A stretch of DNA of 10,339 nt from Actinobacteria bacterium RBG_16_64_13 (GTDB lineage: Bacteria > Actinomycetota > Thermoleophilia > RBG-16-64-13), in NCBI GenBank assembly GCA_001768675.1, contig MELN01000020.1, positions 1 to 10,339 of the forward strand, in the 5' to 3' direction. Under the pieces are notes generated by a model. The model was not told the DNA's origin. It saw nothing but the letters and a program-made list of their open reading frames with translations, and searched no databases. The stretch's first letter is position 1, and every line of letters starts with the position of its first letter. Positions 1 to 6,117 of the stretch are shown here, in pieces. The translations under genes and the position numbers were made by a program.

Positions 1-1
1 G

Positions 2-232
2 ACCAAGATCCGGGTCACCGCTCGCGGTCTTGCCTTCGTGGACAAGGACGGCGTCAAGCAAGAGATCGAGGCCGACAACGTGATGCCGACCGCGCCGCTC
101 CGGCCCAACGACACGCTCTACAGAGCTTTGGAAGGCAAGGTTCCGGAACTGTATCTGATCGGCGACGGCAAGGAAGCAGGGATGATCGTCCATGCCGTCC
201 GGTCGGGCTACCACACGGCGAAGGCCATCTGA
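2..232 (+). CDS. OYE-type NADH:flavin oxidoreductase / dienoyl-CoA reductase, C-terminal end only
   Basis: The 5' part lies outside the window; 76 codons remain, in the frame starting at base 2, ending with TGA at 230-232. The visible residues match the end of the FAD/NAD(P)-binding domain of two-domain Old Yellow Enzyme family reductases (2,4-dienoyl-CoA reductase, trimethylamine dehydrogenase, BaiCD/BaiH). A segment reading VMPTAPLRPND is followed by the YLIGD motif, whose Gly-Asp contacts the FAD ribityl/phosphate, and by GMIVHAVRSGYHTAKAI, the usual closing helix. Full-length members have about 640-680 residues, with an N-terminal TIM barrel holding FMN and a 4Fe-4S cluster; none of that is visible. 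Such enzymes reduce activated C=C bonds using NAD(P)H. The next gene starts 25 bp downstream on the same strand, so the two are probably co-transcribed. The domain call is fairly safe; the exact subfamily and substrate are not. Confidence 0.75.
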   Translation, partial: TKIRVTARGLAFVDKDGVKQEIEADNVMPTAPLRPNDTLYRALEGKVPELYLIGDGKEAGMIVHAVRSGYHTAKAI

Positions 233-243
233 CCCGGGTACGC

Positions 244-249
244 AAGGAG
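244..249 (+). promoter_or_regulatory. Ribosome binding site that sets the start of the NTF2-fold gene
   Basis: AAGGAG lies 8 bases before the ATG at 258. The reading frame stays open upstream to an ATG at 192, but that one lies inside the preceding reductase gene and has no such site. The 258 start is therefore preferred; it also gives the N-terminus expected for the family. Confidence 0.75.
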
Positions 250-257
250 AGAAACTC

Positions 258-959
258 ATGGCTGATTCACCCAACTACGAAGAGCTGCTGAAGAGACTGG
301 AAGACACCGAGCGGCGGCTGGCGAAGACCGAGCGGAACGCCCAGATCGCGCGTGACTACGTGGAGATCTCCAACCTGCACGGCCGCTATAACCACCTCTG
401 CCTCGGCCACTCCTGGGACAAGATCGTCGATGAGCTTTTTGCTCAGAAGACGCCCGGGATCAAAGTGGAGATCGTGGAGAGCGGCGTGTTCCACGGTCTC
501 GACGGTGCGCGGCGGGTGTTCGTGGACATGCTGGGCAAGCTCTACCACTACGATGGCAACTGCGCCATCCACGAACTGACCACGCCCATCATCCAGGTTC
601 AGAAGGACATGAACACGGCTAAAGGCATGTGGTTCCACGTTGGATTCAACACCTTCCTCGACCCGGTCAAAGGGGTCATCCCCATCTGGCAGGTGATCAA
701 GTACAACCACATCTTCGTCAAGGAAGACGGGCAGTGGAAGTTCTGGGACTATCGGGCCCACCTGCTCATCCGTAGCTCGTTCGAGAAGGGCTGGGTGGAC
801 GAGCCGGTCATCCAGGGCAGCGCCATCCAGGGGGCCAGGCCGGCGGACGCCCCGGTGCCTGACGAGCCCACCAGCTTCCACGAGCCGTATTCGGGCCGCC
901 ATGGCAACCACTCCGGGCTGCCCATGCCACCCGAGTACGTAGATCTAGACACGTTCTGA
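258..959 (+). CDS. NTF2/SnoaL-like protein related to bile-acid dehydratase BaiE
   Basis: 233 residues. Residues 7-30 form a charged heptad-like helix (EELLKRLEDTERRLAKTER), followed by an NTF2-like fold at about 31-175 and a Pro-rich tail at about 180-233 that ends near PMPPEYVDLDTF. The arrangement resembles BaiE, the bile-acid 7-alpha-dehydratase, which also starts with a charged helix and then GKYFRCLDGKMWDEL; here the matching stretch is GRYNHLCLGHSWDKI. By manual alignment with the BaiE sequence as I remember it, catalytic Tyr30 corresponds to Tyr44 and His83 to His105 (in AIHELTTP), while Asp35 is replaced by Leu49. The Trp and Asp after the loop (W53, D54) are kept. The C-terminal tail is longer than in BaiE (about 166 residues). 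Its place right behind an OYE-type reductase fits a dehydratase, isomerase or hydratase acting on a ring or CoA substrate. The fold is likely; the activity is not established. It could also be a non-catalytic partner protein. Confidence 0.7.
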   Translation: MADSPNYEELLKRLEDTERRLAKTERNAQIARDYVEISNLHGRYNHLCLGHSWDKIVDELFAQKTPGIKVEIVESGVFHGLDGARRVFVDMLGKLYHYDGNCAIHELTTPIIQVQKDMNTAKGMWFHVGFNTFLDPVKGVIPIWQVIKYNHIFVKEDGQWKFWDYRAHLLIRSSFEKGWVDEPVIQGSAIQGARPADAPVPDEPTSFHEPYSGRHGNHSGLPMPPEYVDLDTF

Positions 960-1000
960 GCGCCGGCGTAAGCGTACCTAGTCGAGGCCCGAGGAATCTC

Positions 1001-1030
1001 TTGACAGCAAGGACCAATACCTGCAAGAAT
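1001..1030 (+). promoter_or_regulatory. Sigma70-like promoter of the flavoprotein gene
   Basis: A perfect -35 box TTGACA (1001-1006) is followed after 18 bp by AAGAAT (1025-1030), which matches four of six positions of TATAAT. Transcription would begin near 1036-1038, leaving a leader of about 70 bases before the GTG at 1105. This suggests that the flavoprotein gene and what follows can be transcribed separately from the reductase and NTF2 genes. Confidence 0.5.
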
Positions 1031-1033
1031 ATG

Positions 1034-1049
1034 TAGAGCGAGCGCTCTA
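1034..1049. promoter_or_regulatory. Palindromic operator candidate (TetR-type)
   Basis: TAGAGCG and CGCTCTA form a perfect 7-bp inverted repeat separated by AG. The site begins 3 bp after the -10 box, so it would cover the predicted transcription start, where a bound repressor would block initiation. Size and style (AGAGCG...CGCTCT) are like operators of TetR-family repressors. No regulator gene is in the window, so the cognate protein is unknown. As RNA it would be a hairpin with almost no loop, so a DNA-level role is more plausible. Confidence 0.5.
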
Positions 1050-1090
1050 TCTACGAATGGCGCGGAGGGCGCCGGGGCAGTCAGCGGAAA

Positions 1091-1107
1091 GGGAGAAGCA
1101 TCTAGTG
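1091..1107 (+). promoter_or_regulatory. Ribosome binding site and GTG start of the flavoprotein gene
   Basis: GGGAGA (1091-1096) lies 8 bases before an in-frame GTG at 1105-1107. An ATG at 1057 is also in frame and would add 16 residues, but it has no ribosome binding site, lies only 7 bp past the palindrome and gives an Arg-rich extension unlike the family. The GTG start gives the N-terminus MAIKTPQQYLASL, which lines up with the beginning of 4-hydroxybutyryl-CoA dehydratase (MTAEQYIESL). Confidence 0.7.
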
Positions 1108-2595
1108 GCAATCAAGACACCACAGCAGTACCTGGCGAGCTTGAACGACGGCAGAGTCGTCTACTTCGATGGTAAGCGAGTGCCGGACGTCACCAAGCAC
1201 CCGGTCTGCAAGATCACCAATGACTGGGTCGCGATGGACTACATTATGAACAACGACCCGAAGTATCAGGATCTTCTGACCGATCTCGACTCGGAAGGCG
1301 AACGCGTGAGCTTCGCCCTGCAACCTCAGCGCTCGAGGGACGACCTGCTACGGCTGCGTGAAGTGGTCAAGCTCTGGGCCCGTGTTTGCTTCGGCAAGCC
1401 CTCTGGAGCCAAGTTCGTGGCCAAGGACGGCCTGAACGCGGTGACCGTGGTCGCCCCGCGAGTGGACAAGAAGTACGGAACCGACTATGCCGCCAACGTG
1501 GAGGCGTATCGCAGGCACCTGCAGAAGAACGACCTGTCGTTCGCCATGGGTCTCACCGACGTCAAGGGCGACCGGAGCCTGCGTCCATCGCAGCAGGTTC
1601 AGCACAAGGACTTCTACGTGCGCATCGTCGAGGAACGGCCCGACGGCATCATCGTGAGCGGGGCCAAGACCCACATCAGCCAGGCGCCCGCGTGCAACGA
1701 GGTCCTCATCGCTCCGTGCCGCGCCATGCAAGAGGACGACGCGGCGTACGCCGTCGCCTTCGGGGTCCCCCTCAACACGCCGGGCATCACCATGATCTGC
1801 GCCCAGCCGGAGATCCACGAAGGGGCGACGCTCTTCGACCATCCCATCTCGGCAGCCGTGTATATCAACGACGCCACCATCGTCTTCGACAATGTCTTCA
1901 TCCCCAACGAGCGCATCTTCTTGAAAGGGGAATGGGAGTTCGCGGGTGAGGTGGCCTACATGTTCGCCAACTTCCACCGCTTGAGCGCCGAGACCTACAA
2001 GGCCATGGAACTGGAGCTCTTCACGGGCGCGGCGACCTTGATGGCTGAGTACAACGGTATCGAGAAGAAAGCCCACGTCCGGGAGAAACTCACCTGGCTT
2101 GTCATGTACACCGAGGCTGTGGAGACCCTGGGCAGAGCCGCCGTGGAGCAGTGCGTGGGCGAAGAGGGCTCCGATCTGGTGTACCCGAACCCCATGATCG
2201 CCAACATCTGCAAGTTCTACTTTGCCGACAACTGGCATACAGCGACCAAGTACATCCAGGACATCGGTGGGGGCATCATCGTGACCGCCCCCTCGTATAA
2301 CGACTACATGAACCCTGAGACTCACGATTTCATGGAGAAGTACTTCGGCGGGAGCGCCCGGACTTCAACCGAGAACCGGCTGCGCATGGTCAAGCTGGTC
2401 CGCGACCTGACCTCGTGCTACGAGGACGTGCTGACCATCCACGCCGAAGGTTCGCTGGAAGCACAGAAGCTCTCCATTCTCCAGCTGGCCGACTTCGGCC
2501 GGTACAAAGCGGCCGCGATGCGCGCTGCCGGCATCGCGGACTCGAATAGGAACGCGCTTTTCGCGGAGTTGCCCAAGTTCCCTCCGGATCTGTAG
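1105..2595 (+). CDS. HpaB / 4-hydroxybutyryl-CoA dehydratase superfamily flavoprotein without the Fe-S cysteines
   Basis: 496 residues, the usual family length (AbfD has about 490). HpaB N- and C-terminal domains span roughly residues 5-275 and 280-480, on an acyl-CoA dehydrogenase-like fold expected to bind FAD. Segments shared with Clostridium AbfD include TDVKGDRSLRPS (151-162), DGIIVSGAKTH (180-190), FDNVFIPNERIFL (261-273) and QDIGGGIIVTAPS (385-397). In AbfD a [4Fe-4S] cluster is held by Cys99, Cys103, His292 and Cys299. By manual alignment from memory, His291 is kept, but the Cys positions hold Ser100, Phe104 and Tyr298; only a nearby Cys95 remains. Lys299, next to the last ligand, is conserved, while the AbfD Tyr296 position is Ala295. 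The protein is therefore unlikely to be a true 4-hydroxybutyryl-CoA dehydratase; it may be a flavin monooxygenase-like oxygenase, isomerase or dehydrogenase. The Arg-Ser-Pro-Asp motif of HpaB monooxygenases is also absent (Val-Ala-Lys-Asp, 105-108). Family certain, reaction unknown. Confidence 0.8.
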   Translation: MAIKTPQQYLASLNDGRVVYFDGKRVPDVTKHPVCKITNDWVAMDYIMNNDPKYQDLLTDLDSEGERVSFALQPQRSRDDLLRLREVVKLWARVCFGKPSGAKFVAKDGLNAVTVVAPRVDKKYGTDYAANVEAYRRHLQKNDLSFAMGLTDVKGDRSLRPSQQVQHKDFYVRIVEERPDGIIVSGAKTHISQAPACNEVLIAPCRAMQEDDAAYAVAFGVPLNTPGITMICAQPEIHEGATLFDHPISAAVYINDATIVFDNVFIPNERIFLKGEWEFAGEVAYMFANFHRLSAETYKAMELELFTGAATLMAEYNGIEKKAHVREKLTWLVMYTEAVETLGRAAVEQCVGEEGSDLVYPNPMIANICKFYFADNWHTATKYIQDIGGGIIVTAPSYNDYMNPETHDFMEKYFGGSARTSTENRLRMVKLVRDLTSCYEDVLTIHAEGSLEAQKLSILQLADFGRYKAAAMRAAGIADSNRNALFAELPKFPPDL

Positions 2596-2649
2596 AGGCG
2601 ATGGAGTCGTCTCTGACGAGCGGCGTAGTCACCCGGCTCAGCGGAGCGA

Positions 2650-2678
2650 TTGACAACCACGTCGGACGGCTATAGTAT
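2650..2678 (+). promoter_or_regulatory. Promoter candidate upstream of the acyl-CoA synthetase gene
   Basis: TTGACA (2650-2655) is followed at 17 bp by TAGTAT (2673-2678, four of six matches), or at 15 bp by TATAGT (2671-2676, five of six). The predicted transcript start near 2684-2686 is downstream of the ATG at 2677, which argues for translation from the ATG at 2719. No inverted repeat like the one at 1034-1049 is seen here. Confidence 0.45.
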
Positions 2679-2718
2679 GGCTAACCCAATGCCACAGTCC
2701 TATAGTGAAAGTGGCCGA

Positions 2719-4956
2719 ATGGACGCGGACCGAGCCCGAACGTTGGTTCTCGAGGCCATCGATTCCGGCAAACCCGCGCTCGACGAAGTTGCGTCGAAAG
2801 CGCTTCTTGCCGCGTATGGCGTTCCGGTGCCGGCCGGTGCTCTGGTGACGAGTGAAGCGGAGGCGTTGGCCGCCGCTGCGAAGCTGGGCGGCCGGCTGGC
2901 CATGAAAGCGGTCGGGTCTCAGATCCACCACAAGACCGAGGGTGCACTGGTGGTGCTGGGGGTCAGCGGCGCTGAGGCGGTCGCGGAGACGTATCGGGCG
3001 TTGCGGCAGCGGGCGGGTGACGCGCTCGAGGGCGTGTTGGTGGAGAAGATGATCTCCGGGAACCGGGAACTCATGGTCGGTCTCAACCGGGATCCTGTGT
3101 TCGGTCCCGTGGTCGCATTCGGCCTCGGCGGCGTGTTGACCGAGGTGTTGGGCGACATCGCGCTTGCGCTTGTCCCCCCAAGTGAGCGCGATGTCGCCGA
3201 ACTCCTCGAAGTCATTCGTTCCAGGCGGATCCTCGGCGCTTTCCGAGGCTCCCCGCCTGTGGACCGCGCCGCCCTTTCGGCCGTCATCAGGGCTCTTTCG
3301 CAGATTGCACTGGACTTTCCCGAGATCGCCGAGATCGACGTGAACCCACTCTTGGTGGAGGGCGACCAGCCGGTAGCTGCCGATGCTCTGGTGATCCTTT
3401 CCGCCGGCGCGCGTCCGGCGAGCCCGAGCACGGCCCCGGTCGCCCGAGGTTTCCCGCGCGATCTCGGCGCGGTTCTCTCTCCGGCCTCAGTCGCGATCGT
3501 GGGCGCTTCGGACGACATCCGCAAGTGGGGCGGTTCCGCTCTCCGCAACCTGCTGGAAGGCGGGTACCAAGGGACCATCTACCCGGTCAACCCCCGGGGC
3601 GGGGTCTTTTTCGGGATCAAGTCCTACACCTCCCTGGCGGAAGTACCGGAGCCTCCCGATCTGGCCCTCATGGCCGTGGGCGGCCACCAGGTCAAGGGAG
3701 TGCTCGAGGACTGCGGGCGGCGGGGCGTTCGCGCCGCTGTCGTCTTGGCGGCCGGGTTCTCCGAAACCGGAGCAGAGGGCGCGGCGCTCGAGCGCGACAT
3801 CTCACAGACGGCGGCCGACTACGGTATCACTCTGCTCGGCCCCAACTGCATGGGCCTGCTGTCCAACGAACGCCGGTTCCACGCCACCGGTCTCGTTGCG
3901 CTGCATCCTCCCAAGGGCAAACTCAGCTTCATCTCCCAGTCGGGGAGTCTGGGCCCCAGTGTGGTGAACACGTGCGAGCGCCGTGGGATAGGCGTGGACA
4001 AGTTCGTAAGTGTGGGCAACGAGGCTCAAGTGAGCGCCTTCGACGTTCTCGACTACATGCGTGACGACCCTCACACCGAAGGCATCATGATGTACCTGGA
4101 GGGCATAGAAGACGGCCGGCATTTCTTTGAGGCCGCTCGTAGGACCACCGTACACAAGCCGGTCGTAGTCCTGCGCGGTGGATTGACCGAGTCGGGCGGC
4201 AGGGCCGCCGCCTCTCACACGGGGGCGATGGCCGGGTCGGCCGAGGTGTACCGCGCGGCTGCCCGCCAGGCGGGAGTGGTCACGTGCGGCACGGTAGAAG
4301 AATTGGTCGATATGGGAGCCTGCCTGACCTATCTGCCGCTGCCCCGGGGGCGGAGGGTGGCGATCGTCACCAATGGCGGTGGCCCGGGTGTTCTAGCGAC
4401 CGATGAGGTGGCTTTGACCGATCTGGAGCTTGCCGAAACGCCTCCTGCGCTCCTGGCTGCCCTCGACGAACTGCTGCCGCCCTTCTGGAGCAGGCGGAAT
4501 CCCTTCGATCTCGTGGCGGCGGGGTTCGGCGACGTTGGGCTGCTGGCGCTCGAGCTTGTTGTTCGATGCGAGGCGGTGGACGCGGTCTTGGCTCTGAACT
4601 TCTTGGGAGTCCCCAGCACGAGCGACGAAGGGCGCGAGCGCCTGCGTAGCGGCGAGCTCGACGGATTCACCGCTTGGGAGCTCTCGCTGCTCGAGCGAGT
4701 GGCCGCTCTAATGGAAGAGACGGGCAAGCCGGTGATCAACGTCCCAGACCATCCGGTGCACAGCCCCGGACTGGAGCTCGGGGGTCACTACACCCCGGTG
4801 GTGCTGTCATCGCCGCGCGCCGCGGCGCGGGCACTCGATCGGATGGCTTGGTGCGCACGGTACAGACAAGCCGCGGTGACAGGAGTCTTGCCGGGTTCTC
4901 GCTCACGCACGAAAAGTGCTCTCGGCCGGCGGCCGGTTCACGAACTTGCACGGTGA
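2719..4956 (+). CDS. NDP-forming acyl-CoA synthetase, beta-alpha fused form
   Basis: 745 residues from the ATG at 2719. Upstream in-frame starts (TTG 2650, ATG 2677, ATG 2689) overlap or nearly overlap the promoter boxes and add non-conserved sequence. The N-terminal ATP-grasp domain (about 5-230) has IHHKTEG (69-75; His71 is the likely grasp-domain phosphate-relay His), a Gly-rich GLGGVLTEVLGDIAL stretch, and EIDVNP (205-210), whose Asp207/Asn209 should bind metal. A Rossmann CoA-binding domain follows (about 247-345; VAIVGAS at 258-264), then the succinyl-CoA-ligase-like part with GPNCMG (374-379), FISQSGS (404-410) and SHTG (499-502), where His500 is the expected phosphohistidine. The reaction is acid + CoA + ATP to acyl-CoA + ADP + Pi, reversible in this family. 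All key residues are present, so it should be active. Members include acetate- and aromatic-acid-specific enzymes (for example feruloyl-CoA synthetase FerA); here the substrate cannot be read. Context suggests activation of the imported carboxylate, or ATP recovery from the CoA product. Confidence 0.85.
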   Translation: MDADRARTLVLEAIDSGKPALDEVASKALLAAYGVPVPAGALVTSEAEALAAAAKLGGRLAMKAVGSQIHHKTEGALVVLGVSGAEAVAETYRALRQRAGDALEGVLVEKMISGNRELMVGLNRDPVFGPVVAFGLGGVLTEVLGDIALALVPPSERDVAELLEVIRSRRILGAFRGSPPVDRAALSAVIRALSQIALDFPEIAEIDVNPLLVEGDQPVAADALVILSAGARPASPSTAPVARGFPRDLGAVLSPASVAIVGASDDIRKWGGSALRNLLEGGYQGTIYPVNPRGGVFFGIKSYTSLAEVPEPPDLALMAVGGHQVKGVLEDCGRRGVRAAVVLAAGFSETGAEGAALERDISQTAADYGITLLGPNCMGLLSNERRFHATGLVALHPPKGKLSFISQSGSLGPSVVNTCERRGIGVDKFVSVGNEAQVSAFDVLDYMRDDPHTEGIMMYLEGIEDGRHFFEAARRTTVHKPVVVLRGGLTESGGRAAASHTGAMAGSAEVYRAAARQAGVVTCGTVEELVDMGACLTYLPLPRGRRVAIVTNGGGPGVLATDEVALTDLELAETPPALLAALDELLPPFWSRRNPFDLVAAGFGDVGLLALELVVRCEAVDAVLALNFLGVPSTSDEGRERLRSGELDGFTAWELSLLERVAALMEETGKPVINVPDHPVHSPGLELGGHYTPVVLSSPRAAARALDRMAWCARYRQAAVTGVLPGSRSRTKSALGRRPVHELAR

Positions 4957-4975
4957 TATGGGTGAATGGTATAAA
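4946..4975 (+). promoter_or_regulatory. Weak promoter candidate for the transporter operon
   Basis: TATAAA (4970-4975, five of six matches to the -10 consensus) has TTGCAC (4946-4951, three of six) 18 bp upstream, overlapping the end of the acyl-CoA synthetase gene. The -10 box lies inside the spacer of a 6-bp inverted repeat (4959-4985). The weak -35 box would fit a promoter needing an activator. Transcription would start near 4982, leaving a leader of about 250 bases before livH. Confidence 0.35.
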
Positions 4976-5235
4976 AGAACACCCAGTAGACTCGCCTCGG
5001 GACTGTTCAGCTGATAGGCTGAGTGAGAGAGGGCTGAGGGCGGCGTTGCGGGGGCCGCTGTGCTTCGTGACAGGGGCGGACAGGCAGCTAGGGTATCGGC
5101 CGCGCGGCGTCTGGAGGAGATGCGCTGAAGGCCACGTCGGGCAAAGGGGGCCCTTGTTGAGCATTGTCTATCTTGCCGCCACGGCGGCGCCCACGTTGTC
5201 CGGTCGTTGTGGACCCATCTGCAACGGAGAGATCA
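4957..5235 (+). other. 279-bp non-coding leader between acyl-CoA synthetase and livH
   Basis: I find no convincing gene here. The frame open into livH from 5164 starts at a TTG-type codon without a ribosome binding site and encodes an Arg/Pro-rich stretch unlike a LivH N-terminus. Structures visible: TGGGTG/CACCCA inverted repeat (4959-4964 and 4980-4985); AAGGG-GG-CCCTT (5144-5155); and GCCGCC-AC-GGCGGC (5175-5188). None is followed by a T run, so no clear intrinsic terminator. I do not recognise a known riboswitch class. The length, roughly four times the other gaps in the cluster, suggests a separately controlled transport operon. Confidence 0.5.
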
Positions 5236-6117
5236 ATGGTTGAGTGGGTGCAGTACCTCATCACGGGCATCACCATGGGCTCCATATACGCCCTGATCGC
5301 CCTCGGGTTCGTGACCATCTACCGGTCTTCGCGCATCGTGAACATGGCCCAGGGCAGCTTCGTGATGTTCGGCGGGTTGTTCGCCTTCAGCATGCTCATG
5401 GAGGTGGGCCTTCCTTTCTGGCTGGCGGGGATCCTCGGGGTCGTGCTGGTGGTGATCCTCGCAGTCGCCATGTATCAGGTTGTGCTCAAGCCCGTGCTCA
5501 AGATCTCGTTGGTGACGATGATCCTGTGCACCGTTGCTCTCAGCCTGCTTTTCGAGAACCTCTCTCTGGTCAAGTGGGGGGGCTACACGAACAACCTGCC
5601 CGCCTTCACGGGGGAGTCCTCGTTCAATGTGGGCGGCGTGTTCGTGTCTTGGCAGGCCATCTGGATGATAGGCATCATGGTCGTCTGCCTGCTCGTGCTC
5701 TACTTCCTCAACAACCACACCCTCATGGGCAAGCGGATGACCGCCACAGCTACGAACCCGACGGCCGCGAGCCTCTCCGGCATCAACGTCAGCCGAATGA
5801 TCCTGGTGTCTTTTGCCATCAGCGGGGCGATCGGGGCGATCGGAGGGATCGCCATCTCCAGCTATGTGGGGGGGCTGAGCTACGGGACCGGCGGTATCTA
5901 CGGGATGATGGGCTTCATCGCAGCCGTCCTCGGCGGCTGGGGCTCCAGCACCGGTGCGGTCGTCGGAGGCTTGACTCTTGGCATAGTTCAGGGGTTATTC
6001 ACCGGTCTCGTGCCGGCAGGGTACAAGAACGTGCCGGCCTTCATCATCTTGCTGATCGTGCTGTACTTCCGGCCTCAAGGGCTGCTCGGCACCCACGTTC
6101 CGGAAGGTGAGGTTTGA
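5236..6117 (+). CDS. livH: HAAT-family ABC transporter permease LivH
   Basis: 293 residues, a normal LivH length, and strongly hydrophobic with about eight membrane segments by eye. The N-terminus has the family signature GSIYALIALGFVTIYRSSRIVNMAQGSF; the cytoplasmic loop with TATATNPTAASLSGINVSRM corresponds to the coupling region that contacts the ATPases; GMMGFIAAVLGGWGSSTGAVVGGLTLG near the C-terminus is the other hallmark. The ATG at 5236 is chosen because GGAGA (5226-5230) lies 5 bases upstream and the protein then begins, as usual, directly before the first membrane helix. The protein would form the pore with the LivM domain encoded by the next gene. The stop codon TGA shares one base with the next ATG, so the two genes are translationally coupled. 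Family members import branched-chain amino acids but also amides, urea and aromatic or alicyclic acids, so the substrate is open. Confidence 0.92.
   Translation: MVEWVQYLITGITMGSIYALIALGFVTIYRSSRIVNMAQGSFVMFGGLFAFSMLMEVGLPFWLAGILGVVLVVILAVAMYQVVLKPVLKISLVTMILCTVALSLLFENLSLVKWGGYTNNLPAFTGESSFNVGGVFVSWQAIWMIGIMVVCLLVLYFLNNHTLMGKRMTATATNPTAASLSGINVSRMILVSFAISGAIGAIGGIAISSYVGGLSYGTGGIYGMMGFIAAVLGGWGSSTGAVVGGLTLGIVQGLFTGLVPAGYKNVPAFIILLIVLYFRPQGLLGTHVPEGEV

Noticed and set aside
961..968. CGCCGGCG palindrome after the NTF2 gene as a terminator
   Set aside because: It is 8 bp with no loop and no T run. Such short GC palindromes are common at this base composition.
1348..2325. Long open frame on the minus strand opposite the flavoprotein gene
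   Set aside because: Its protein is His/Val/Asp-rich without recognisable motifs, and it mirrors a well-conserved gene on the other strand. Open antisense frames are expected in GC-rich coding DNA.
1105..2595. Calling the gene 4-hydroxybutyryl-CoA dehydratase (abfD)
   Set aside because: The overall match is good, but three of four Fe-S cluster ligands are absent in manual alignment, so the specific name would be misleading.
5113..5128. GGAGGAG followed by ATG-CGC-TGA, a two-codon upstream reading frame
   Set aside because: The spacing between GGAGG and ATG is only 2 bases, too short for efficient initiation, and livH starts more than 100 bases later. Probably chance.
5164..5235. N-terminal extension of LivH by 24 residues
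   Set aside because: It has no ribosome binding site, an Arg/Pro-rich sequence unlike LivH N-termini, and a well-placed GGAGA in front of the ATG at 5236.
4957..5235. Riboswitch or small RNA in the leader
   Set aside because: Only short separate inverted repeats are visible and no known conserved riboswitch core is recognised. It remains untested without a covariance search.
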